A stretch of 64,000 bases of DNA. It comes from Liopterus haemorrhoidalis (Eukaryota; Arthropoda; Insecta; Coleoptera; Dytiscidae). The notes below the pieces were generated by a model, which made no database searches, was not told the DNA's origin, and worked only from the letters and a program-made list of their open reading frames with translations. The DNA lies in NCBI GenBank assembly GCA_963971575.1, contig OZ020625.1, positions 29,363,753 through 29,427,752 of the forward strand, read 5' to 3'. This document shows, piece by piece, positions 1 through 12,100 of the stretch. The position numbers and the translations under genes were made by a program. Numbering within the stretch: position 1 is the stretch's first letter; each line of letters starts with the position of its first letter.

Positions 1-602
1 CCCTAACGCAAAAAATCATGGGTGAACCCAGGCTCACCATCCACATCAACTGCAAGACCGAATCGCTTTGGCAAAAAGACAATGCTCTGTACTTGGTGGG
101 ACCAAAAGGGTGTGGTTTATTATGAATTGTTAAAACCTGGTGAAACAGTTAATACCCAACGCTCCCAACAACAACTGATCGAATTGAACCATTCGCTGCT
201 CATAAAACGACCAGAATACGAAAGAAGACAGCACAAGGTAATCTTTCTTCACGATAACGCTCCATCACACAAGGCAAAAGCAGTTTGCAACACATTGGAG
301 GCAGTCAACTGGGAAGTGCTACCCCATGCCGCTTACTCACCAGACTTGGCCCCTTCAGATTACCACTTGTTCGCATCGATGGGTCACGCACTTGCCGAGC
401 AGCACTTTTGTTCATATGAAAATGTGAAAGAATGGCTAGATGAATGGTTTGCGGGGAAAGGGGAAGAGTTCTACTGGCGAGGTATTCACAAATGTATAAC
501 TTCTAATGGAGCATACTTTGAATAAATAAACTTTTACTGTTCTTTTGAGTTTAATGTGTTTTATTTTTTAAAAAAATCTGCATTTCATACTTGTAGACCT
601 GG
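1..602 (+). mobile_element. mariner (DD34D) transposon, 3' part
   Basis: This is the 3' half of a mariner element cut by the window edge. The coding part (22-525) carries the second and third catalytic aspartates of mariner (HDNAPSHK, then SPDLAPSDYHLF) with 34 residues between them. Compared with the copy at 8847-10133 it keeps the Trp codons that are stops there, but lacks about seven residues near the C-terminus (GIHK runs straight into CITS). The 3' terminal repeat ends CTTGTAGACCTGG at 602, followed by a TA target. The sequence resumes at 603 as Helitron-like family B, so the mariner inserted into a B copy. Confidence 0.9.
22..525 (+). pseudogene. mariner transposase, C-terminal part
   Basis: C-terminal 167 residues of a DD34D mariner transposase (cut-and-paste DNA transposase acting in the nucleus). 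Visible motifs are the HDNAPSHK aspartate and the SPDLAPSDYHLF aspartate, spaced by 34 residues. The N-terminal paired-like DNA-binding domain and the first catalytic Asp lie left of the window. The missing segment after GIHK, compared with the sister copy, makes activity unlikely. The start given is only where the open stretch begins. Confidence 0.85.
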
Positions 603-748
603 TATATGTAACGTTTCCATGGTCATGGTAAATAATTTCTCTGTTAGAAAATATTAGGCCGAGTTATTTCTACTCTGCTGCTAGAATGTATTTTATACAA
701 GTACTTTATTATGGCGGTCGGTCCTGTGGTGGCCACAGCTGATTTTTT
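603..748 (+). mobile_element. Helitron-like family B, 3' end
   Basis: Only the 3' end of family B is present: ATGTAACGTTTCCATGG, then the subterminal repeat GGCGGTCGGTCCTGTGG and the terminal hairpin CTGTGGTGGCCACAG followed by a T run. The mariner at 1-602 is inserted in its left side. Confidence 0.75.
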
Positions 749-1240
749 TTAACTAACTATAAGAAACGTGTGAGAACCTAGTGTTGTACATCTCCTTAAA
801 AAATAAAATAACTGTCCTTAGGTCATAAAATACTCTCGTTCTCATAATTTGAAACATCTTGTCTTTAATTTCTAATATAATAAACCGAAAATTCGTTTAG
901 GTAAATATATAATAATAAAGGGTAGTCTTCACCTCATCTTGTATCCATTTTGGTTTAAATTTTCCACAGAGCTAACCGCGAAATGTGTTCCCTAAAAACG
1001 GTTTTAAAAATTCATATTCGTGCCGAGCTTGGGAATCCGGAGGGCAAATATTGAGTAGAGATCGTGCGATTAAAAACACTTCCCATCTACGATAAGGGCT
1101 GTACTATGGTCGTTACGAAAAACAGGAATATGGGGGGTGGATAACAGTGCTTCTCAAATAGTTGACAAAAAATTATCTTTGTTGATGATGTTCATAGTCA
1201 TATTCGCATGAGATTTATCTAAGGATGTTTAGAAAAAAAT
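749..1240. other. Unassigned AT-rich sequence
   Basis: I see no convincing gene, terminal repeat or match to other copies in the window. It is probably old repeat or non-coding spacer. Confidence 0.5.
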
Positions 1241-1300
1241 TGATGTGAAGTGTGAATTTTCACACATTTCAGGGTTTTGCAGGTATTTAATAGATGTAAG
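1241..1300 (-). repeat. Helitron-like family A, 3' end fragment
   Basis: Contains the family A 3' terminus in reverse: hairpin GTGTGAATTTTCACAC followed by CAGGGTTTTGCAGGTAT. The 62-residue reading frame across it is not a gene. The next ~350 bp to 1658 hold nothing I recognise. Confidence 0.7.
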
Positions 1301-1658
1301 AAAACAAAACAAAAATTGCAGTTTTGAGGAAGTGGATAGATTTACTTATTTGGGACCTGTTATTACGAGAAAACCGAAAATAAAAGAAGAAATACAAGCA
1401 AGACCATTGACATTGTTTGTTATGAAGCCATGACCCTGCGGAGACGAAAGAGGGATTTGCCCCGAGAAGTATAACAAGTTGCCTAATTTACATTTATTTT
1501 ATTCAGCTATTGCTAAGAAAAACGCCAGTGCCGTATTGTGTTTATGATTGTTTTGTTGTGTTATTTTTTCTATTTTACTATTTTACTTTTTCATCATATT
1601 TCAATTGTTAATAATATTGCCGTAAATTGCATTTTAAGAGTTGCGTATTTCAATTATA

Positions 1659-2182
1659 GTCGGATTGCTGATAAGTGACTGTTCGTTGCTACAAGTATCG
1701 ATATACAATACTATATGCTTTCTCTGTCTATATCATTATAATTATTTGCATACCCATAGTAACGTATAGTGACGCAAGTTGACAACTAACCTTCCAAATT
1801 ATTTGAATAAAAAACAATGCATGAGAAAGAAACGGCATGATTCGTAGATATCTTGACTAATTAGAGCGCGAAAATAAATTTACAGCAGTGCTCAAACAAA
1901 TAAAATTATTAATTTTAAGGTAATAATTATAAATAAGGAAAAATTTATACTCATACGTAAATTTTGGATTATAATTTGTTATTTATTCCAGCAGATTTAA
2001 ACTTAAAGTTTGTGAATTTAATAATTGACCGCAAGCTCTACTAATTAATATTATTAACAGACACTGACAGCTAAGACAAATAACAAAAAACATTTTTAAA
2101 ATCGCTGAAAATGGTAATTAGATTATTATATGAATGCACTACTTGATACATACATGTAACAGTCTCCTATCAGCAATCCGAC
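1659..2182. mobile_element. Tc1/mariner-superfamily MITE (GTCGGATTGC family), 524 bp
   Basis: Terminal inverted repeats begin GTCGGATTGCTGATAAG on the left and match the reverse complement at the right (CAGCAATCCGAC), flanked by TA on both sides. The sequence is a shortened version of the elements at 7280-8461 and 56054-57190, sharing their outer ~250 bp on each side and lacking their coding remnant. Confidence 0.85.
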
Positions 2183-2433
2183 TATACGTAGTATTTTAAA
2201 TACTAAAAATTAATGTTTAATTAAACTGTTATATATTGTTTTTCCTTTAAAAAAAGTATTTGTATTCAGTACTTCGAATACATCAGAAAAGTATTTTACC
2301 CAGCATTGATTATAGATATACATTTTTATAATTTGTCAGATAAATTTTAATTTATCATGGAATAAATGATGTAATATCTGACAGTTTTAAATTTAGAAAG
2401 TGTCTGAAGCATTGCTATACAATATGATCGAGA

Positions 2434-3035
2434 AAAAAATCAGCTGTGGTCACCACAGGACCGCCATCATAAAGTACGTGAATAAAATACATTCTAGCAG
2501 CAGAGTAGAAATAACTTGGCCTAATATTTTCTAACAGAGATATTATTTATCATGACCATGGAAACGTTACATATAACTACGAAAAAATAGATACTTTTTT
2601 CGTTGCTAAAATTTTTCAAAATTTTTAATTTTATCATAAAATGTCTCAAATAATTATTTAAGTTATTATAAATTGTTAGTTATTGCTTTTATAACAACTT
2701 TTATTAAATAAATTTTTTCGAAATATTTTTCTTTTAAATATTCGCAAAAATCTTAAAATCGACACGAGTAAACTCCCATTTTTAGTCAACCGATTTTTAC
2801 CAAAAGTTGATTAATTCGTGCCATTGATGTCAAGAGCTTAAATATGAAGTTTCATAAAAATCCTTTTAGCCGAATTTGCTCTGCACGTGTACACAGACAG
2901 ACGGACGGACATCATGCTAAAAATAGTAAAAACGTTATGTAGGGACCTCAATTCGTGGAGATCCATCGAAATCTCGAAATGTCAAAATCGGTATGATCAC
3001 AATACCTCCCTTATATGTGTTGACGGTCGGTAAAT
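2434..3035 (-). mobile_element. Helitron-like family B copy
   Basis: Near-complete B copy read on the minus strand. The 5' subterminal repeat is near 3020-3032 (ACCGACCGTCAACAC in element orientation), followed by a short GTCT/GTCC tract (2896-2912), the body with GTTGATCAACTTTTGG-like sequence, and the 3' subterminal repeat with hairpin CTGTGGTCACCACAG at 2443-2458. Confidence 0.8.
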
Positions 3036-3087
3036 ATATTATTTTTTAATATTTTGAATTCCAAAAAAAAATACACGCACTATCTTA

Positions 3088-4208
3088 TGGTGCGATTATG
3101 GTCATTTCAGTTAAATATTTAAGCTCTTTAAATGTGAAGGTCACAGGCTTTAGCGTGAAGTGCAATTACGGTCACCATTTAACGTTAAATAAATCCTTAA
3201 ATTTTTCTTTAAGCTACAGCCAGATATATCTCTCCATAGCGCTAAATTTGAGGTTGTGTTTTACACTGGATCATATTGTGACGTTTCCCGAAATTGTATT
3301 TAAAGTTAAACATTTTTAATTACAAGAAAATGCAATTGATCCATGTTTTATTTCATTTAATTGCCGAGGAAGATGACAACAAGTAATAAAAGATAAATTT
3401 ATAAACATTATAAATTATCGAAAATATGTACTTTGTATTTTTAGGAACAATCTTCGCATAGAACGAAGATTTATAAGAGACACAGAAAATTCATTTGAAA
3501 TGGTTAATGAGAATTTTAGATTTTTTTTTTCAGCTGTCAAATGAAATTATTTGCTACGAAATTTTGCAACCACTACATAATGGACAACCTGCAAGGCAAG
3601 ACGAATTTCCACTATATCTCAAAGTGTTAGGAACTATCAACTTTTTGGCAACTGGTTCTGACCAAAAAGCTGTGGGGAACTCCATTTTTAATTGCATGAG
3701 CCAGAGTAGTTTAAGCAAAAGGCTCATTACGAATCGCTTAAGCCATGTGTGTTATTTTGTATGCAAATTTCCTATGAACATACATTTTTATCTTAAAATT
3801 ATACTTTTACTATTTATTATTTTTGGGTAAATATTGTAAACATGGTTTAATAAATCATGTACTTTGAATACATTTTTCTATGTATTTTTTTATTTTTTCT
3901 TCAATAAATAAAGATTTTAATTTTTGGGTTATATCACGTTATATGTTCTGACAGCCAGCACTAAAAACACTAAATTAACATATCTTTACTATTGCTTTCT
4001 CTCTTTATTCAATGCGCACAGACAAAGACAGACAATGCTCAGTTGAATGTTACTTAGTTAGCCTCTAACAAGGTCACAATTCTGTAGCTGAAGTATTTAA
4101 ATTTAGTTGACCATAATAGCAAAATTTTAAATAATTTAACAGTCGAAGTTAAAGATTCATTTAGCCTTAAATTCTGTAAGATTTACATGTTGGACCATAA
4201 TCGCACCA
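3088..4208. mobile_element. PIF/Harbinger element with TTA target duplication
   Basis: Terminal repeats TGGTGCGATTATGGTC at 3088 and its exact reverse complement ending at 4208 are flanked by TTA on both sides (3085-3087 and 4209-4211), the three-base target typical of PIF/Harbinger. It carries a transposase-like exon (3533-3770) but no recognisable DDE catalytic part, so it is a 1,121-bp non-autonomous derivative. Confidence 0.85.
3495..3830 (+). pseudogene. PIF/Harbinger (HARBI1-type) transposase fragment
   Basis: The predicted peptide contains LKVLGTINFLATGSDQKAVG followed by NSIFNCMSQSSLSKRL. This is the N-terminal helical region before the DDE nuclease in HARBI1-like transposases, where FLATG-x-Q, VG and SQ-x-SxSR are typical. 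A good acceptor (T tract then cag at 3533) precedes the similar part, so the true exon probably starts there. No catalytic aspartates follow: the frame runs into AT-rich sequence after residue ~85. It sits inside the TTA-flanked element and supports its classification. Confidence 0.7.
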
Positions 4209-4663
4209 TTAGCTATAAATACAAAAAATCCATAACATTATTAGCCATTATTTAACCATGAATTAAAAAAATAATTATTTTTTTCCAAAACACAAAAACT
4301 GTCATATTTACCAAAAATACTTGCATGCTATTTTCAGCAGTTTTTGGTAAGTTTTAGAACCACTGTACTCGTGGTTCTTCTTTGTAAACCCTTCCGGGAA
4401 GTTCCAGAGCTTTAGCGGGACGAAAGAGGAGCTTATAACAGATAAAGCTCACATGAAAACGATGAACTTTAAGCGTTTCAGTCTCTGATACTAGACTGCG
4501 GTCATAAGCTTCAAGTTGAACTTTTAGCTGCCAATGAAAGCTCCGCAAACCTTATTGATTTAAATTTATTACAACAAAATTATACAGAAATTAAAAAATA
4601 AGATCTTAAAACATCAAGTTCTCAAAATTTAACTTTCCAACTTCTATCGTCAGCCATTTTATT
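4209..4663. other. Unassigned; small GC-richer open stretch
   Basis: Positions 4354-4548 (minus strand) are open for 64 codons and richer in GC than the surroundings. The peptide (LLFRPAKALELPGRVYKEEP among its residues) matches nothing I recognise. The rest is AT-rich spacer. Confidence 0.35.
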
Positions 4664-4721
4664 AGGGTTTTGTAGGTATGACCAAAAACCCTTATACCGT
4701 CATTTTGTCGTCTGTCTGTCG

Positions 4722-4757
<36 letters not shown>

Positions 4758-4760
4758 GGC

Positions 4761-4795
<35 letters not shown>

Positions 4796-4796
4796 A

Positions 4797-4839
<43 letters not shown>

Positions 4840-5812
4840 ACGGTAAAAATTGTAGCCAAACGGCTAAACCTAGAGAGTTGAAATTTGGCATGCTTATACA
4901 ACTCTTTGACCCGCACATAGGAAAAATACTAAAACATCTAAAAAACATAGCCCCCTAAAAATATAAACAAATATGTGCTCATCGAAAACAAAAATATTTT
5001 TTTTTAATTTTGAGTAGGGTATCAAATGAAAGCCCTTAATACGTGGATTAACGATCAAATTTTTATTTTTGCAAAATAAATTATTTTGAGGCGATTTTTG
5101 CCAAAATTGTGCAAAAAAAAATTTGTCCCACACCCTGTAGCCCAGATGGTTTAAATTAAAAATCTGAAAAAATTCTGAGTAATGTACATTGGTGTGAACC
5201 GGAATAGTACAACAGGAATTTTTGATCAGATTATGTTTTCGGAAAATAACGCATTTATTGTGTTTTTAAGTAAAATATGTAATATATTTAATCCGCTATT
5301 TAACATAGTAAACGAGTGATCTTGTATAGCACAGTGGTAGCGTTCTCGCTTAGTGAGTTGAAACTACTGTAAGAAACTGTGTTCGAATCCCGTCAATTTT
5401 TATTTTTTCATTTTTTTTTTTGCATTTTTATTTTGTTTAAATTATTTTGTCAAAATTCTAGTTATATTTTGGTAAATGTTGCATTTAATTTTTAAAAGCG
5501 TAAATTTAATAACCAGTGGGAAGTGTTGAAATTATAATTTAATTCTATATTTGAAGATATCAGAGGGCGAGGCTTATGATTTAAGCAACCAATGGAAGCC
5601 ATAGGCGCAATTTTCAAAATCTTAATGAACCTTGCTATATAAAAAAAATACTGCACATATTTAGAAACTTAAATAATGGTATTAGGCATTCGAATTAAAA
5701 TTCATAAAAATATATTTTGACATAAAATTTGTTTTGGCCTCCCAAATAATCATCACACAGTTAATAAATACCTGCGAAACCCTGAAATGTGTGAAAATTC
5801 ACACTTCACATA
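4664..5812 (+). mobile_element. Helitron/HINE-like family A, copy A1
   Basis: Layout: 5' AGGGTTTTGTAGGTATG; a (GTCT)n tract 4710-4840; the conserved block starting CGGTAAAAATTGTAGCC; a tRNA-like module 5314-5395; an AT-rich right body; then ATACCTGCGAAACCCT, which is the inverted form of the 5' end; and a hairpin GTGTGAAAATTCACAC at 5789-5804. Long frames across the GTCT tract are repeat artefacts. No Rep/helicase coding is seen, so it is non-autonomous. Confidence 0.8.
5314..5395 (+). other. tRNA-like module of A1 (pol III A/B-box-like)
   Basis: An A-box-like TAGCACAGTGG (near 5327) and a B-box-like GTTCGAATCC (5381-5390) are spaced as in a tRNA gene, but no clean acceptor stem or anticodon loop forms. 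It resembles the modules of A2 and A5 with extra bases in the variable region. It is not called a functional tRNA. Confidence 0.6.
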
Positions 5813-5910
5813 AATTTTTATTATTATTAGAAGGTAAGCTGTTAGTTTCTCAGAAATAAAATAAAACACATTTTTTCAAATTGAAATAATATATTTCAAA
5901 ATTATAATAA

Positions 5911-6193
5911 TTACTGGCTTTTAATTTTTATTTTGATCCTCTCACTAAAATATTTTAAAATAATTTTAACAGATTTTAATGCTATATAACAAATAGATAT
6001 TGTTACAAAAATTATGAATATGATTTGATCCAAAAAGATGTATTTCCAAAATTCGATGTCCGCGTATGGACTCCTCATGTGGTAGGCCCCTTTATGTCGA
6101 ATTACGTACTCAATCCACCAGATGACTCTGTCCAAAGTAGGCATAGGCTGGTCCTTCACAAGAATGGATAGATTGATTATATTTTCTTTATAC
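5911..6193 (-). CDS. UGT exon 5 (membrane anchor and tail)
   Basis: Begins after the acceptor tgcttttag (6194-6195). It supplies the last base of a split Lys codon, then YKENIINLSILVKDQPM, the conserved WWIEYVIRHKGA region, one hydrophobic segment (IIFIIFVTISICYIAL) and the basic tail KIKIKSQ before TAA at 5911-5913. The open frame's own ATG at 6159 is not a start. Confidence 0.92.
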
Positions 6194-9100
6194 CTAAAAG
6201 CAAAATTTAGGATTATGTTTACATTTAATTTTATGTTAATATTTTAATTCAGAACAAAATTTTATCTATTTCTTGTTTTGTCTGATTACTCATAATTTTT
6301 TTAAAAGGAAATTTAAGGGAACTTAACATTTCTTTTAGACTAAACAAGGTGTAGGGATTCCAAAAATTTAAACCACAGGTCTCTATCTCTTACCATTTTT
6401 GAGATATTATTTTTAGAACACAGATATAATTTAAATAATTCAGTTTTTCACTTTTCGAACGTTTTGTTTGGTGGCCTATAAATAAAGTTGTGTGCTAGCC
6501 ACAAAATCTTCAAGTTTTTTCTATACTAAACAAAGTATGAGGATTCCAAAAATTCAAACCGCAATTTTATAATTCAGATATAATTGAAATATTTCAATTT
6601 TTCACTTTTCGAAGGTTTTGTTTGATGACCCATAAATAAAGTTGTGTGCTGGCCACTAAATCTATAATTTTTTTCTGTACTCAGCAAAGTAAGAGGATTT
6701 CAAAAATTCAAACCGGAGGTCTCTATCTCTTACCGTTTTTGAGATATGAATTTTATAACACAAGTATAATTTAAATATTTCAATTTTTCATTTCTCGAAG
6801 GTTTTGTTTGAAGGCGTATAAATAAAGTTGTGTGCTAGCCACTAAATTTTCAATTTTTTTATACACTAAGCAAGGTGTAGGGATTCCAAAAATTCAAACC
6901 GCAGGTCTCTACTTCTTACCGTTTTTGAGATAAAATTTTTCAAAAAAAATCACTTACTTTTTATTTTCTATTACTTCAAGTATAGTTCTTTTAAATTCTT
7001 CTTTGGTTACAGTTTTCGCACTAACACCTAGTCCAATTCCAAGTTTCATAGCCTTTTTTATGTTTCTTGGTTGATCTGAAAATACTGGAATCCCAACCAG
7101 TGGGACCTGGTTGTGTATAGTTTCTTCCATTGATTGAGAACCGCCTTGAGTAATAAACAATTTAACGTTCTTATGACCTGCGAAAATAAAAACAATAAAA
7201 TATAAAATAAAAAACTGAAAGTGTTTTTATAAAAAGTATACATATAAAAGGAATTTGCATAGCTAAAAAACTTACTATAGTCGGATTGCTGATAGGTGAC
7301 TGTTCGTTGCTACAAGTATCGATGTACAATACTATATGCTCTCTCTGTCTATATCATTAGAATTATTTGCATACCCATAGTAACGTATAGTGACGCAAGT
7401 TGACAACTAACCTTCCAAATTATTTTAATAAAAAACAAAACATTAGAAAGAAACGGAATGATTCGTAGATATCTTTACTAATTAGAGCGCGAAAATAAAT
7501 TCACAGCAGTACTCAAACAAACAAAATTATTAATTTTAAGGTAATAATTATTAAATAAGGAAAAACTTATACTCATACGTAAATTTTGGATTATAATTTG
7601 TTGTTTAATTAAATTAAATTTTTATGTTTCCCCTAAGTACAAAGTTATAAAATATTAAGTAAAAATATATTTATTCATATAAGATATTCCTACAAGTTGT
7701 ACTTAAATGTTTATTTTTATTTTTTTAAAATTAGTCACTGTAAGGCATGATATCGTCGTCATCTGAACTATCGCTGTCATTTCTTGTATTTATTATTATT
7801 GGATTAATATCATCAACAATCCTTTCCCTTTCCCACCATTCATTTATTAAATTTTCTATTTTTTAACAGACTTTGCACAAGTTTCACAACTAATTTAATC
7901 ACAGGCTACTTGCCACATTTTCAAAACTTCGTTATCACTATACCCGTTTTGACCAATATGTCTATCATAATAATTTTTTGTCATACTCCAAATTAGTTCA
8001 ATGGGGTTAAACTGGCAGTGATAAGAAGGTAATCTTAGTACTTCATGACCATACGTTTGTGCCAATGTATCAATAAAATAAACTGGTTCAGATTTTAATT
8101 TCCTTCGTTTTCTCGTGATTTTGTTAGTGAGAAGTTCAGATTTATTACATTTTATAATTCTACGAATTGTTGATTCCGAAATCTTTAAGGCAGCTGCTAC
8201 TCTTTGATGGACACAAGATAGAGAAATAAGTGGCCCATTGTTCTCTTTTTCGGAATTAAAATATTCCAGCAGATTTAAAATTAAAGTTTGTAAATTTAAT
8301 AATTGGCCGCAAGCTCTATTAATTAATATTATTAACAGACACTGACAGCTGAGACAAATAACAAAAAACATTTTTATAATCGCTGAAAAATGGTAACTAG
8401 ATTATTATATGAATGCACTACTTGATACATACATGTAACAGTCACCTATCAGCAATCCGACTATATTATAACGGCTATTACTAATGTGTAGAAGTTATAT
8501 CATTCGATAAATATATCATTTTTTAAAACCTTTTTAAAATCTGACATCTTACCTAAAACGTCCTGTTGTGGAATCCATTTCCTTATCATTACATTTTTGG
8601 GTTTATTTTCCAAATTGTCCAACTCAAATTTCCAGAGAACGTCATATTTTACTTCTGATAAGGCCTGGACTATCGCTCTTCTGACGTTAAGAGGCAAGGC
8701 GCTGCTTTTGACATTAGTGCCCAAAGACATATAAATTACTCCATTTTTTGAGTTATCCAAATATTCTTGAAGGTCCTTCAAAAAAAAGTCTGTACTTAAA
8801 AATTTACGATTGTCTGCAATTAAAAAAAATAAATAAATGTGTACTACCAGGTCTACAAGTATGAAATGCGGATTTTTTTCAAACTTGCCGCGCAAACAGA
8901 GTGTATAGTTCAAAGTTTCAACACATATGGCGTTTTGTTAAGTTACCATTAAGTGTCAAATGCGTATAGGTTATAATTTGAAAAGTGATCATATAGTTTT
9001 GTTTTACTGTGTTAAAAATGTCAAATTTTGTGCCAAATAAAGAGCATTCGCGGACAGTACTACTGTTTTGTTTTCATTTGAAAAAAAAACTGCTGCTGAA

Positions 9101-12100
9101 TCATACCGACTGCTTCGAGAAGCTTATGGTGAATATGCTCCATCGCAAGATACGTGTGAACGATGGTTTCGGCGTTTCAAAAGTGGTGACTTTGATCTTA
9201 CAGACAAAGAACATGGAAAACCTCCAAAAAAATATGAAGATACAAAATTGAAAACATTGCTACAGGAAGACGATAGTCAATCACAAAAACAACTAGCAGA
9301 GCAGTTAGGCGTTAGTCAACAAGCTGTTTCCAATCGCCTACGAGAGATTGGTAAGATCCAGAAAGTCGGCAGATGGGTTCCACATGCATTGAATGAGAGG
9401 CAGATGGAAGAACGCAAAAACACTTGTGAAATTTTGCTTGCACGATACAAAAGAAAGTCTTTTTTGCATCGTATCATTACTGACGATGAAAAATGGATTT
9501 ATTTTGAAAATTCCAAACGCAAAAAATCATGGGTGAACCCAGGCTCACCATCCACATCAACTGCAAGACCGAATCGCTTTGGCAAAAAGACAATGCTCTG
9601 TACTTAGTAGGACCAAAAGGGTGTGGTCTATTATGAATTGTTAAAACCTGGTGAAACAGTTAATACCCAACGCTACCAACAACAACTGATCGAATTGAAC
9701 CATTCGCTGCTCATAAAACGACCAGAATACGAAAGAAGACAGGCCAAGGTAATCTTTCTTCACGATAACGCTCCATCACATAAAGCAAAAGCAGTTTGCA
9801 ACACATTGGAGGCACTCAAGTGGGAAGTGGTACCCCATGCCGCTTACACACCAGACTTGGCCCCTTCAGATTACCACTTGTTCGAATCGATGGGTCACGC
9901 ACTTGCCGAGCAGCACTTTTATTCATATGAAAATGTGAAAAAATGGCTAGATGAATGATTTGCGGGGAAAGGGGAAGAGTTCTACTGGCGAGGTATTCAC
10001 AAATTGCCTGAAATATGGGAAAAATGTATAACTTCTAATGGAGCATACTTTGAATAAATAAACTTTTAGTGTTCTTTTGAGTTTAATGTGTATTATTTAA
10101 AAAAAAATCCGCATTTCATACTTGTAGACCTGGTATATAATTACATAGTCTGTAAAACTATCTATATCTACTTTTAATTTTACCAATACTTACCTCTGGT
10201 AAAGGTTGATGTTTTCTAATATGCATTCCGGTAAATTCGATAACATTAGGTAAATTAGGTCTACTTCTGCTCATTAGTGGATTAACATTCAACAACATCA
10301 AACTGACATTTTTTTGTATATCTCCCAAGTAAGGCATATTTCTGCCCATGTATTTTTTGATAACTTTATCTGCTCTTGGGATAACGTGAGAGTTGTAATG
10401 CCACCTTTGCCAAAGTGCAAATAAGGTGCTTTCCAATCTGTCCCAGAATGGAAGATCACCTTCCAAGCCTGTCATATATTCTGGATGAAGAACTGGATGA
10501 GATGGGTTTCCAAATTGATCATGCATTACGTTATAGGCATTTAAAGATGATACGGTCACCTTAAGACAAATAAGAAAAATAGTTATTCATGTAATAAGTG
10601 TATAAAGCATTACTTTTTTCGCGAATGGGAAGTTTAATCGCACAATCCATAGCCGACTGCATCAATCCCATGAGTGAAAAAAGACGCCTTATTCATGAAT
10701 TTCATACAATACTTTTTATCACGAACGGGAAACTTTATCGCACGATCCGTAGCCGACTACATCAATCCCATGAGTGAAAAAATACGCTTTAGGCATGAAT
10801 TTTATACAATACTTTTTATCACGAATGGGAAGTTTGATCGCACTATCCGTAGCCGACTGCATCAATCCCATAAGTGAAAAAAGACGCCTTATTTATGAAT
10901 TTCAGACAACACTTTTTATCACGAATGGGAAGTTTGAACGCACGATCCGTAGCCGACTGCATCAATCCCACTACTACATACTACACACTTAGAAGGTGTT
11001 GCACTTAAAAAATTAAAATGATGTAGTAAGTATAGCTTTTGGTGCTGCTGAACTCAAATATCATCAGTTTTTGCGTATCACATCAGATTTTTGCTCTACA
11101 ACAAATACATATTTTCGGCCAAATAATGCTTCTATCGTTTAATTTTAGACGTCGATACTGTAATTGGTACAAATTTCGCGAACAATAAGGACTAAATAAT
11201 TAGAAAATATTCTTAAAATTTTATTTATAGGGGGAAAAAAAAATGAGAACAGTTTTAATTCATTGAAGTGTTAAAATAAAAATACAAAATAATTTAAGGA
11301 TTAAATGATCGTTTGTAAGATCTTCTGAAGTGCACCATTTCCGATAAGTCTCTTTTAATAGTCCAACAGTAGTCAGCCATCATGTGAGTATCCCACCGTC
11401 CTTGATAACGTCTCTCCATCTCTTATAAATCCTGATGGAAACGTTCACCCTGTTCATCACTAACATCTCCAAGATTAACAGGAAATTTGTCAAGATGACT
11501 GTTTAAAAAATTATGTTTCACGCTCATGTTGCACCCCAGATGATGATAATTTTCAATAAAATTTTCAACGACCTCCACATAGTTTTCGGCTTTTTTATTC
11601 CCAAGAAAATTTTTGATGAGCGCCACGAAAGACTGCCATGCATTCTTCTCCATATCATCCATATGTACAGTGAAATGTGGATCATTCACTAATTTTCTAA
11701 TTTGTGGTCCGTCAAAAATGCCAGCTTTTAGCTTCTCATTACTGAGACTTTGAAATGTTTCAGATTTATATTTGAAACAGTCACCATCTTTGTTCAACGC
11801 TTTTACAAACTGCTTCATTAGACCCAGTTTACTATGAAGAGGGGGGGAAATGATTTTTGTTCGCTCCACCAAAGGTTCGTGTATTATGTTTGGGTCTCCA
11901 ACATTTAAATCTATTCTCACCGGCATAAGCCTTTTCTGGGAAACTTATTGAACAACAAGTACAAACCTGAACATTTAACGGCTGCAGCGGTCCTACTAAG
12001 TACCTTACCCTTGACCTTGCAACCCCCGCCGTTGTAAAAAGGTCTATAACAAGTACCTGCATATAAGGCGTTCCTACGAAATATATTGGACAACAAGAAC

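Noticed and set aside
3098..3319. 73-residue frame
   Set aside because: It is the left non-coding arm of the PIF/Harbinger element.
5314..5395. Functional tRNA gene
   Set aside because: A- and B-box-like motifs are present, but acceptor and anticodon stems do not form; same for 24143-24220, 28571-28643, 33179-33270 and 38801-38873.
8776..8913. UGT exon 3 starting further upstream (through NRKFLSTDFFLK)
   Set aside because: The acceptor that would include it breaks phase with exon 2; the in-frame acceptor at 8776 gives the family's DLQEYLD join.
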